Source of the DNA: WTJH01 sp049889695 | Lineage (GTDB): Bacteria; Bacteroidota; Bacteroidia; Flavobacteriales; Flavobacteriaceae | Direction of reading: 5' to 3' | NCBI GenBank assembly: GCA_049889695.1 | Contig: JBMHCX010000013.1 | Coordinates: forward strand, 1 to 64,000 | Length of the DNA: 64,000 nt | Shown: in pieces, positions 1 to 7,669 of the stretch | Layout: every line of letters starts with the position of its first letter | How positions within the stretch are numbered: the first letter of the stretch is position 1 | The notes under the pieces: generated by a model | What the model was told of the DNA's origin: nothing | Seen by the model: the letters and a program-made list of their open reading frames with translations, nothing else | The model's database searches: none | Made by a program: the position numbers and the translations under genes

Positions 1-485
1 GTATCTCTGGGTTTGAAATATCAAATACTCTTTCTACTCCGTTGTGAACAATTGTATATCGATCGGACCCCTCTAGAGAGAAAGACATGGATTTTCCTTC
101 TTTGTCAACTTTTGAGGAAGCAGATAATGGAGCAGGTTCCGTTATACTTATATCAAAACATTGATTATATCCACTCTCTCCTTCTACAGTAAAACACAGT
201 TGATAGGTTCCAGGAAGAAGATTTGAAAGGGTTTGTTGGTATCCTTCGGATGAATTAAGATCCAAAGGATTTTCACCATTTACTCGAAGGGTATAATTCA
301 AATCTTCATCCTCAACAAATATAGAAATTGAACCATCATTCTCTCCGATACAGGAAAGACTCTCTAAGGATATAGTATAGTTGTTATTCGGAAGGTTAAA
401 GATCTCGCAACCATTAATGTCCACTGGAACAGATGGTGGGGTGTCCAGACATTGATCTTGACCATCAATGACACCATCACTATCT
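1..485. repeat. Direct repeat copy A of the 3' part of the surface-protein genes
   Basis: Bases 1 to about 485 match 2799 to about 3290 at well over 90 percent by eye for most of the length. Both cover the SprB-like repeat and second TSP3 segment. The upstream parts of the two genes are far more diverged, so this block is either recently duplicated or kept alike by gene conversion. Confidence 0.85.
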
Positions 486-2470
486 CTATCTATTTCCTTT
501 TTAAAGATGATTAAATTTGTTGCAATTAAAGGGTGATGGATTAATTCTGAAACACCATCTCCATCAAGGTCTCTGATATGAAAACTAGATCCCATATTTA
601 TAGATTGGACTGAAGAGTTAACAAAATTCATCTCTGATGAATATTGAAATTCTCCCAGTTCCGTTAAAATAAATTGTGTCCCTGTGTTTCGGAAATAAAC
701 TAAACCATCATAGTCAGGCTTCCAATAACCATTAAATGGATGATTATTCCCATTGTTCTGTTGCCATTGAGAAAACTTAGGATCAGTAAAGAAAACAGGT
801 GTCAAATCTTTAAGACCATCTCCATCAATATCTTCAAACTCAAGTTTTGATCCATTAGATAGCATTCTACTGGTGTTATATTGTGGAATGACTTCACTAG
901 TGATATTAACTAATGTATTATTCTGAATTTTTAATACAAGAATTTCGTTATGAAATAAATTCTGATTATCGGTGATACTAATCCCACCTAATGGTATTGA
1001 TCTATATAAAATAATCTCATTTGTTTCGTCACCGACAAGGTCAATTTGATGAATACTTTTGGTAGATAACCCATATTCAGAAAATAGCTCAGGAATAAAT
1101 ACGGGGTTTTGAACATCAAATCCACCGTTACCATTGTTTATTAAATAACCCAATTTTCCTCCTTCTTCATTTACTGTTCCCATAAACAAATAATCCAAAA
1201 ATCCATCTTGATTTATATCGATTAGAAGATTCGGACCCTCGGGTCCACTAGAATAGTTATGAATACTTTGAAAATTAAATGATCCTTGAAAATTATTCTG
1301 ACCATCATTTATTAAAACATTTAAAATTCGACCCTCCAAAATTTGTGCTGACAGAACAAGGTCTAGATCACCATCGTTATCAATATCCCCAGTCGCATGA
1401 CCAAATATGGACAATTTCAAATCATCTCCATTCTTTAAATTTGTTATTGTGTTTTTCGTGTTATCATGAAATCTTCCATCTTGATATTTATAAAATCTTA
1501 ATAGTTTATGTCCAGCGGAGTTGTAATCCTTATTCTCCAAGTAACCTAAGTCCTTAAAAATATTTCTTGCTAAATCTCGTTGATCAACGTCTTGTTCATC
1601 AATTATGGGATTATGATAATGTTCCCCAAGAATAAATAACTCTTTTGAACCATCCCCATCAAAGTCTTCAAGAACAAAAAAATCCGCATTGTGAAAAATT
1701 TCATCTGGAAATTGTTTGTCTTCGTGATAAGTCGAAATTGAAAAATCATGATTAATATTTAAATAAACGGGTATACCATTTCTAGCAATATTAAATCGTC
1801 CCATTGTCCTATTTGTCCATAATTGTTGTGTTTCTCCAATTATATCTTCCACCCCATCATTATTCAAATCGTGATATAAAAAAGAAATTTGAGCACCTAG
1901 AGAGAAAAATTGTTCTGGTCCGGTTACTTCTGTTTCATATCCAATTGCTCCATTCAAATGAGAAAAATAATAATAGGGGGTGTAACCATTCTGTTGTTCT
2001 CCTATGTTTTTATTCCAATCTATTTTATTGATCTTCCTAATTTCAATGGTATCATTTGAAATCGTATTCCCGTTTATAGAAACTTCGACAGGGAGTTTTA
2101 GAATTCTCTCATTTATATAACTGAATTCCCGAATGAATTGAATGTAACCATTATCCATCTCAACTATATCAGAAAATGATGAAATATCAACGAAATAATC
2201 CAAATTTGAATCGTTGGGTATAAAATCACTTAAAGGAATTCTATACCCCTCAGAATCTTCACTTATTACTGATCTTGAAGTGTTTAATAATACATCACTC
2301 CACGTACAAATATCTCCAATCCCGTCATTATTTTTATCTTCCTGATTGGGGTTATAAATATATATACAGTTATCGTTTTCATCAGATATTCCATCACCAT
2401 CAGTATCATTAATTCCAATAAGACTTAACAACACTGATACTAACAATTGAGAAATTTGATACAAAATCAT
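1..2470 (-). CDS. Partial secreted multidomain surface protein (TSP3 / FG-GAP / SprB-like), 3' end outside window
   Basis: The minus strand is open from an ATG at 2470 to the window edge, about 823 codons with no stop seen at the points I checked. After a hydrophobic N-terminus (about residues 1-18) there is a calcium-binding thrombospondin type 3 repeat (DTDGDGISDENDNC, then NNDGIGD, about residues 21-57). Scattered DLDGDG-type FG-GAP/VCBS motifs follow (for example near residue 633), then a second TSP3-like stretch and an SprB-like repeat. The last 480 bases are a near copy of the same part of the upstream gene at 2473-5889. By that comparison about 110 residues are missing, including the expected T9SS sorting domain. 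The ATG lies 2 bases after the stop of the upstream paralogue, so the two are probably cotranscribed. Likely a secreted or cell-surface protein; the ligand is unknown. The N-terminal two thirds differs strongly from the paralogue. Confidence 0.8.
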   Translation of the reverse strand, partial: MILYQISQLLVSVLLSLIGINDTDGDGISDENDNCIYIYNPNQEDKNNDGIGDICTWSDVLLNTSRSVISEDSEGYRIPLSDFIPNDSNLDYFVDISSFSDIVEMDNGYIQFIREFSYINERILKLPVEVSINGNTISNDTIEIRKINKIDWNKNIGEQQNGYTPYYYFSHLNGAIGYETEVTGPEQFFSLGAQISFLYHDLNNDGVEDIIGETQQLWTNRTMGRFNIARNGIPVYLNINHDFSISTYHEDKQFPDEIFHNADFFVLEDFDGDGSKELFILGEHYHNPIIDEQDVDQRDLARNIFKDLGYLENKDYNSAGHKLLRFYKYQDGRFHDNTKNTITNLKNGDDLKLSIFGHATGDIDNDGDLDLVLSAQILEGRILNVLINDGQNNFQGSFNFQSIHNYSSGPEGPNLLIDINQDGFLDYLFMGTVNEEGGKLGYLINNGNGGFDVQNPVFIPELFSEYGLSTKSIHQIDLVGDETNEIILYRSIPLGGISITDNQNLFHNEILVLKIQNNTLVNITSEVIPQYNTSRMLSNGSKLEFEDIDGDGLKDLTPVFFTDPKFSQWQQNNGNNHPFNGYWKPDYDGLVYFRNTGTQFILTELGEFQYSSEMNFVNSSVQSINMGSSFHIRDLDGDGVSELIHHPLIATNLIIFKKEIDRDSDGVIDGQDQCLDTPPSVPVDINGCEIFNLPNNNYTISLESLSCIGENDGSISIFVEDEDLNYTLRVNGENPLDLNSSEGYQQTLSNLLPGTYQLCFTVEGESGYNQCFDISITEPAPLSASSKVDKEGKSMSFSLEGSDRYTIVHNGVERVFDISNPEI

Positions 2471-2472
2471 AA

Positions 2473-5400
2473 TTAATGTTTAATGACCTTAATTGTTTTA
2501 TTAATAGTTTCTCCTTTTGATTGAATTAGGTATACACCCTTGGGATATTGTTCTAAGTTGACTTGAACCTTTCTATTGGATTGGATATTTCTACAACTCG
2601 TTCCAATGATGTTTCCATCTCGATCAACAATCTTTAAATCAACTGTTTTGTCTTTTCCGTGAATGTAAAAGTTCACTACATCTGTTGTCGGATTGGGATA
2701 GAATTCTACTTTTTCACTGATAAATACCTCTTCCGTATAGGTTCCTTGACATAGTTTATCAGTCTTTACTTCAATGAAGTTTATTCCCTTTTTTAGTTGT
2801 ATCTCTGGGTTTGAAATATCAAATACTCTTTCTACTCCGTTGTGAACAATTGTATATCGATCGGATCCATCTAGAGAGAAAGACATGGATTTTCCTTCTT
2901 TGTCAACTTTTGAGGAAGCAGATAATGGAGCAGGTTCTGAAATATTGATATCAAAACATTGATTATATCCACTCTCTCCCTCTACAGTAAAACACAGTTG
3001 ATAGGTTCCAGGAGGAAGATTTGAAAGGGTTTGTTGGTATCCTTCGGATGAATTAAGATCCACAGGGTTTTCTCCATTTACTCGGAGGGTGTAATTCAAA
3101 TCTTCATCTTCAACAGAGATTGAAATAGATCCGTCGTTCTCTCCAATACAGGAGAGACTCTCTAAGGATATAGTGTAGTTGTTATCAGGAAGATTAAAGA
3201 TCTCACATCCATTGATATCCACTGCAACAGATGGTGAGGTATTAAGACATTGATCTTGACTATCATTGACACCATCTTGATCAGAATCTAATTGATCTGG
3301 ATTCAGTGCAAAGGTTTTAATATTCGTTTCATTTACATCTTGAGCATAGATAAGAATATCATCATACTCAGAAAGGCTTCGATTTTGAATTACTGCTTCA
3401 ATTAATTCTCTCCCTTGAATATTTAACCCTCTTGTTGTATCGAACAACTGGTCTTCTACTATCTCATTTTCTCTGATCAATTGATATCCATATCGTGGTC
3501 CAAAACTCCCTCCATTTTCCCAAGCATTATTCCCAAAAGCATTAAGGTCAAAACTATATTCAAATCTTATTTTAACATCTTCATTATGTTGATTTTTAGA
3601 GACACACAAAAAATCAGTTGGAGGGATGTTTTTTCGAGTGATAGTTAAAGTATCCAATAATGTGACATAGGTATCCCCCCTTTTTCTTACATGATTAACA
3701 AACACATTTTTATACTCGTTATAGTTAATCAATGTCTTAGATTGGTTTAGGTCATTATACTCGGATTTAGACAAATAAGTGGACAAATTGTTCCCGGACT
3801 TTATATGCAATGGATCTACGTAAAATGGTTCATCCAATGGGTGAATTTCTGACCAGTAACTATTTCCAAAAGGATTTTCAAATCTGAATTTCAACATAAA
3901 TCTTTCGTCTATGTCAATATTTATGGTATCAGAAAAATTGAATTCTGGAAGATTAGAATTGGATATTAATACACGAAAATTCTCAGGTTGATATTCGCTT
4001 GGTTCAAAATAAACCCCTTGAGGATGTATATCATAAGATAACAAAGAGTCTTTGATAGATCCTGACACATACAAACTAGGATACTCTACATCACTAGTCC
4101 CAACAAAATCCAATTTGTTATCGTTGTTGAGATCAAAGGGTGAGTATTTATTTTGTTTGTTTAAGAACCAATTCATGTCTCCAAAATTTGGTTCATTTGA
4201 AAGATTCAAATTATGATGATATTCAGGACCAAAGTCAACTAATGAGGTTAGTATAAATTCTTGATTATTTAAATTTTTAAAGTAAGTGATTTCTGATAAT
4301 CCTCCCCATCCAGGATTATTATTGAGAAAATCAATGACTTGATTATGAGTATTTCCAGACCGTGCTGTTTGGTACTCTGGACCACTTTGAATCATAATAT
4401 CCAAAAACCCATCGTTATCTAAATCTTTAAAATATACTCTCCCATCATTGTCCAATGATGTTGTATAATTTTCATCATTTTGGAAAAATTCTTCACTAAC
4501 ATCAATTATTGAAGAATCAATTATTTCGAATATTTTAAGTTTTTGATGTGGGATATCAGTTAAACTCTCAGGTGAACCTCCAGAACTTGCAAATCGTATT
4601 AAAAATAATTCCCTAGATGGATGTTCAAATTTCAAGAAAGTATGTGGTGGGAGTTCAGGATTTCTATCCCTAAATTCACTTTGTTCCATAATTTTTTCAA
4701 ATGAGGAGATCCTTTTATTTTCAAAATCAATGGTAATTACACTTAAACTAGTTTCATAATTGGAAAAGTCATTTAAATCCACTCCTGAATTTATTTCTCC
4801 ACTTACTTCATCCCATAATTCAGATCGTAAGGTTTTTGTTTCAATGAGTAATTCATTTTCAACTCCATCGTTATCCTTATCTATTAGTATACCCGACCAA
4901 TGGACTCCCGAAATTGAGGTGTGAGGTGATACTTCGTTCATGAGTGAAACATCGACAAGATGATTATTAAATCCTCCTTGATCATTCCTTTCAAATAAAT
5001 GAATTACACGATCATATCTATCCCCACCCATGATGTAATCCCCATTGAATGTGGTAAATGATTCAGTAAACACTATTTGACCAGAAACAATTATATCCAA
5101 ATCTCCATCCAAATCTAAATCAGATGTTACTGCATTGTATTCCTGTCCAAATTTTAAGTTTGGGTTACTTTGAACAATTGGATCCCAAATGACTTTATCT
5201 CGATTAAATCGGTATTGATTATTTGATTTCTCCTGAACATGAAAGATATATGGGTACAGTAGATCTTCATTATCTATATCCTTGGTTACTCTCAGAAAAT
5301 CGTTTTGTGAATATCCAGAACTAATAAGGTTATTAAAATATCTGTCTTTCATTTCCTCTGAGTACTTGTGAAATAGAATGGGATCTCCTTCAGTTACAAA

Positions 5401-5889
5401 AACATACTGTTCATCTCCATATTTGAAATTCCTTTCTCCTACATAAAGGTTGTTGAGACTGATTTGAAATGAATAATTTAAATTTGAGTCAACCTCTAAA
5501 TATTTATATCTAGAGGGTAATGGAGTATGGCCGACACCAAAAACACCTTCTTTGACTCTCATTGGTATCTCTTTAATCCCATTGGAGTCAAAATCTCTTA
5601 AAGGATGACCTCCAAAATCATACGTATCCATCAATCTAACATTGAAACTAAACTTAGTATATCCTTGTGGATAATTATTGAGACTTATGATACGTTTATA
5701 ATTGGATGGATCATTAGGATCTAATGAACATGCATCACCTATACCATCGTTGTTACTGTCTGTCTGATTTGGGTTATACCAAGCTGTACAATTGTCCTGT
5801 GAATTTGGGATTCCATCTCCATCAGAATCATTCGATTGTACATTGACTACCGAAACGAAAAACACAAGTAAAATTGCTCTTAAAGTCAT
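2473..5889 (-). CDS. T9SS-secreted multidomain surface protein (TSP3 / FG-GAP / SprB-like repeat / type A sorting domain)
   Basis: 1138 residues. Order seen: signal peptide (1-19); TSP3 calcium-binding repeat (about 20-56); long central region with FG-GAP/VCBS-like Asp-rich motifs near 260 (DLDLDGDLDI), 490 (DLDNDGFLDI) and 588 (DLNNDNKLDF), as in beta-propeller-type surface proteins; second TSP3 stretch near 868 (DSDQDGVNDSQDQC); SprB-like repeat about 905-985 (LSCIGENDGSISI); C-terminal type A sorting domain about 1060-1138 (FYPNPTTDVVNFY, then GVYLIQSKG). In T9SS families that last domain directs export across the outer membrane and is removed or used for anchoring. It is transcribed ahead of the paralogue at 1-2470 and divergently from the Kelch/winged-helix gene at 5947, with 57 bases between starts. 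Codon use is AT-rich, unlike genes after 7.6 kb. Domain content is clear; the biological role (adhesion, glycan or prey binding) is not. Confidence 0.85.
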   Translation of the reverse strand: MTLRAILLVFFVSVVNVQSNDSDGDGIPNSQDNCTAWYNPNQTDSNNDGIGDACSLDPNDPSNYKRIISLNNYPQGYTKFSFNVRLMDTYDFGGHPLRDFDSNGIKEIPMRVKEGVFGVGHTPLPSRYKYLEVDSNLNYSFQISLNNLYVGERNFKYGDEQYVFVTEGDPILFHKYSEEMKDRYFNNLISSGYSQNDFLRVTKDIDNEDLLYPYIFHVQEKSNNQYRFNRDKVIWDPIVQSNPNLKFGQEYNAVTSDLDLDGDLDIIVSGQIVFTESFTTFNGDYIMGGDRYDRVIHLFERNDQGGFNNHLVDVSLMNEVSPHTSISGVHWSGILIDKDNDGVENELLIETKTLRSELWDEVSGEINSGVDLNDFSNYETSLSVITIDFENKRISSFEKIMEQSEFRDRNPELPPHTFLKFEHPSRELFLIRFASSGGSPESLTDIPHQKLKIFEIIDSSIIDVSEEFFQNDENYTTSLDNDGRVYFKDLDNDGFLDIMIQSGPEYQTARSGNTHNQVIDFLNNNPGWGGLSEITYFKNLNNQEFILTSLVDFGPEYHHNLNLSNEPNFGDMNWFLNKQNKYSPFDLNNDNKLDFVGTSDVEYPSLYVSGSIKDSLLSYDIHPQGVYFEPSEYQPENFRVLISNSNLPEFNFSDTINIDIDERFMLKFRFENPFGNSYWSEIHPLDEPFYVDPLHIKSGNNLSTYLSKSEYNDLNQSKTLINYNEYKNVFVNHVRKRGDTYVTLLDTLTITRKNIPPTDFLCVSKNQHNEDVKIRFEYSFDLNAFGNNAWENGGSFGPRYGYQLIRENEIVEDQLFDTTRGLNIQGRELIEAVIQNRSLSEYDDILIYAQDVNETNIKTFALNPDQLDSDQDGVNDSQDQCLNTSPSVAVDINGCEIFNLPDNNYTISLESLSCIGENDGSISISVEDEDLNYTLRVNGENPVDLNSSEGYQQTLSNLPPGTYQLCFTVEGESGYNQCFDINISEPAPLSASSKVDKEGKSMSFSLDGSDRYTIVHNGVERVFDISNPEIQLKKGINFIEVKTDKLCQGTYTEEVFISEKVEFYPNPTTDVVNFYIHGKDKTVDLKIVDRDGNIIGTSCRNIQSNRKVQVNLEQYPKGVYLIQSKGETINKTIKVIKH
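2799..3290. repeat. Direct repeat copy B of the 3' part of the surface-protein genes
   Basis: This is the partner of bases 1-485. Differences are scattered substitutions with no evident reading-frame changes. One cluster of changes lies around 2938-2950. Confidence 0.85.
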
Positions 5890-5946
5890 GAAAAAATATT
5901 GTTAAATTTAAGTCGCACTCTTTTCAAGTAAAAATTCAAGAATATA

Positions 5947-7197
5947 ATGCGAGTACTTTTCTTCTTATTTCCTCTTTATTTTTTTGGACAATTTTCGGTT
6001 CTAGAAAACCAACAAATTAAAATTATTAACCAGGAATTTGAACTATCAGAAAAAAACGGTTTTCTTGAAATAAATCCAGAGTTAATAAAATACAAAGGAT
6101 CAATATATTTAGTAGATCAATTAGGAGGAGGAGTCTTCATTTATTCGGACAGTATTATTCAAAGAATCGATAATTCTTTCCAACATAAAATGCAGATTGA
6201 TTCTGAAATCTTTATAAAAAATGACACTCTTTTTAGACACGGTGGTTATGGTTTTTGGGAAACAAGGGACCTTTTAACTTTTTTTGACTTTGATTCTAAA
6301 GAATGGGATATTGTTAAGACCAACAACAAAGGACCCAAAAAATTTAGTCACCTTAGTGTACACGACAATGAAAAAATCATTCTGTTTGGTGGATACCTAA
6401 ATAATGAAAGTCTGGGGGTCAATCACAAAAAATCCACAAGTGTTTACTCTTACAAATACGATTCTAAAACTTGGGAGAATTTGGGGGGATCTAAATATCA
6501 CTTTTCTAATCAAGACAAAGTGATTGAAATAGATTCAGAAAAATTAATTGTAATTAAAACAGATACCCTATTCCTAATCGACCCCATCCAGAATACCATT
6601 GAATTTTACAAATCAAATTCTTTTTTACATACTGTCATCTCTGATAAAAGATTAAAGTCTCAATACAAGGACAGTACTTTTTATTTTATTAATAAAGTCC
6701 ATTCTAAAAATACTCTAGAATTTAACACAAGAAGTTATGACGAAGTTCTCCAACAGAAAATAGGAGAAGATCAGTTTATCAAAAAGACTAATCACAAGTA
6801 CTTAATTTTTATCATTATTTCTGGAATAATCATTTTAGTACTTTCTAAAACTTTCAGAATTAATAAGTATAGGAGAAAACAAAGAAGATTTAAATTGACT
6901 CAGAATGTTATTTCATATAAAGAATTTGAAATCCGAATAACAGATGAAGAGTATAATATTATGAGACTTCTTATATCAAAGAGGGAAGTTCAAGTTAAAG
7001 ATCTAATCAGTATTTTTGGCAGGAAAGATTTGAATTATAATCATCAAATTAGGGTTTTAAATTCTACTATTAGAGACCTAAATAACAAGTTTTCAATACT
7101 AGATGATATTAACGGATCTCTAATTGAAATTTCAAAATCCAAAATAGATAAACGAATTAAGGTGTTTATTTTAAATGAAACTATAGACTTTGTATAA
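5947..7197 (+). CDS. Kelch-like exported domain / transmembrane / winged-helix-like cytoplasmic protein, putative membrane-bound regulator
   Basis: 416 residues, not a named family I can assign. Residues 1-17 form a signal peptide (MRVLFFLFPLYFFGQFS). Residues about 60-280 carry at least two Kelch-like blades: HGGYGFWE followed by FDFDSKEW, and LFGGYLNNES followed by YKYDSKTW. One transmembrane helix spans about 286-304 (LIFIIISGIIILVLS), followed by a basic stop-transfer run (KYRRKQRRFK). Residues about 315-400 look like a winged helix, with ITDEEYNIMRLLI, then VKDLISIFGRKD and HQIRVLNSTIRDLN. The topology is an outside beta-propeller sensor joined to an inside DNA-binding-like domain, so a one-component regulator is the natural inference. 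It is divergent from the two surface-protein genes and the last gene before the island boundary. The DNA-binding assignment rests on pattern only. Confidence 0.7.
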   Translation: MRVLFFLFPLYFFGQFSVLENQQIKIINQEFELSEKNGFLEINPELIKYKGSIYLVDQLGGGVFIYSDSIIQRIDNSFQHKMQIDSEIFIKNDTLFRHGGYGFWETRDLLTFFDFDSKEWDIVKTNNKGPKKFSHLSVHDNEKIILFGGYLNNESLGVNHKKSTSVYSYKYDSKTWENLGGSKYHFSNQDKVIEIDSEKLIVIKTDTLFLIDPIQNTIEFYKSNSFLHTVISDKRLKSQYKDSTFYFINKVHSKNTLEFNTRSYDEVLQQKIGEDQFIKKTNHKYLIFIIISGIIILVLSKTFRINKYRRKQRRFKLTQNVISYKEFEIRITDEEYNIMRLLISKREVQVKDLISIFGRKDLNYNHQIRVLNSTIRDLNNKFSILDDINGSLIEISKSKIDKRIKVFILNETIDFV

Positions 7198-7305
7198 TCT
7201 TCAGTTTCATCTGAAAAAATTTAATTTTTTTAACCTCTGTTAGATTTAACAGAAGTGATTTATTTTATAAGAAAGATTAATAACAATTAGACAACCAAAA
7301 TATAG

Positions 7306-7374
7306 AGGTACACAAAATTTGATGAGGTACTTCTTGTGTACCTAAAAAAGACAAAAAGGTACACATCGTGTACC
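7306..7374. repeat. Cluster of GGTACAC inverted repeats near the island end
   Basis: AGGTACACAA at 7306-7315 pairs perfectly with TTGTGTACCT at 7334-7343. GGTACAC at 7358-7364 pairs with GTGTACC at 7368-7374 across a 3-base spacer. A further GAGGTAC lies at 7325-7330, and GGTACCACA recurs at 7432-7440 inside the tRNA-like fragment. Possible roles are integrase or excisionase arm sites, or hairpins ending the upstream gene. Confidence 0.75.
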
Positions 7375-7421
7375 CATTTAGTTTTCATATATTTGATTAT
7401 CAATATGTTGTAAAGTGGTCA

Positions 7422-7440
7422 GATTCCTGGAGGTACCACA
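7422..7440 (+). repeat. tRNA-Phe 3'-end fragment, putative attachment site (attR)
   Basis: The 19 bases 7422-7440 read as half a T-loop, a T-stem 3' strand (CCTGG), an acceptor 3' strand (AGGTACC), discriminator A and CA. This is how I remember the 3' end of tRNA-Phe(GAA) in Bacteroidota. No 5' part of a tRNA precedes it, so it is a remnant and not a gene. It sits where AT-rich accessory sequence gives way to core genes and is followed at once by a terminator, as expected for the distal end of an element integrated into a tRNA 3' end. Confidence 0.6.
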
Positions 7441-7443
7441 TTT

Positions 7444-7487
7444 AAACCCTAATTAACTATTTTCCAGTTTTTTAGGGTTTTTTTTTA
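7444..7487 (+). terminator. Rho-independent-type terminator
   Basis: AAACCCTAA at 7444-7452 pairs perfectly with TTAGGGTTT at 7472-7480 and is followed by a run of T. If the tRNA-Phe fragment is attR, this would be the original terminator of that tRNA gene. Confidence 0.7.
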
Positions 7488-7669
7488 TGTTTATTGTGGA
7501 GCAGAATACAGGAATAAAATATTTATATGTCATTGATATGCAAATAATTATATGGTCCGCATAGAATCTTATAGTGGAAAACATTAAGCCTCTTCTTTAC
7601 AACAAGCTGAAGCTTTCCACCTTTTTTATCCCAGCAATGATCGTTCAGATCGCGAAAATGCCTTTTAGG
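7488..7669. other. Intergenic stretch, nothing recognised
   Basis: Between the terminator and the 3' end of the GH97 gene I see no ORF, RNA or strong hairpin. A weak GCC/GGC hairpin just past the GH97 stop may act as its terminator on the minus strand. Confidence 0.5.

Noticed and set aside
1279..2031. Plus-strand ORFs (92 and 75 codons)
   Set aside because: They are antisense to the partial surface-protein gene, which is open throughout and has recognisable domains.
1..3290. The 480-base direct repeat as an insertion sequence
   Set aside because: No transposase, no terminal inverted repeats, and the repeat lies wholly within homologous coding sequence.
7306..7440. GGTAC repeats as a CRISPR array
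   Set aside because: Units are short, irregular in spacing and mostly palindromic, with no equal-length spacers and no cas genes.
7400..7440. A complete tRNA gene
   Set aside because: Only the 3' quarter fits; there is no D-arm, anticodon arm or 5' acceptor strand upstream.
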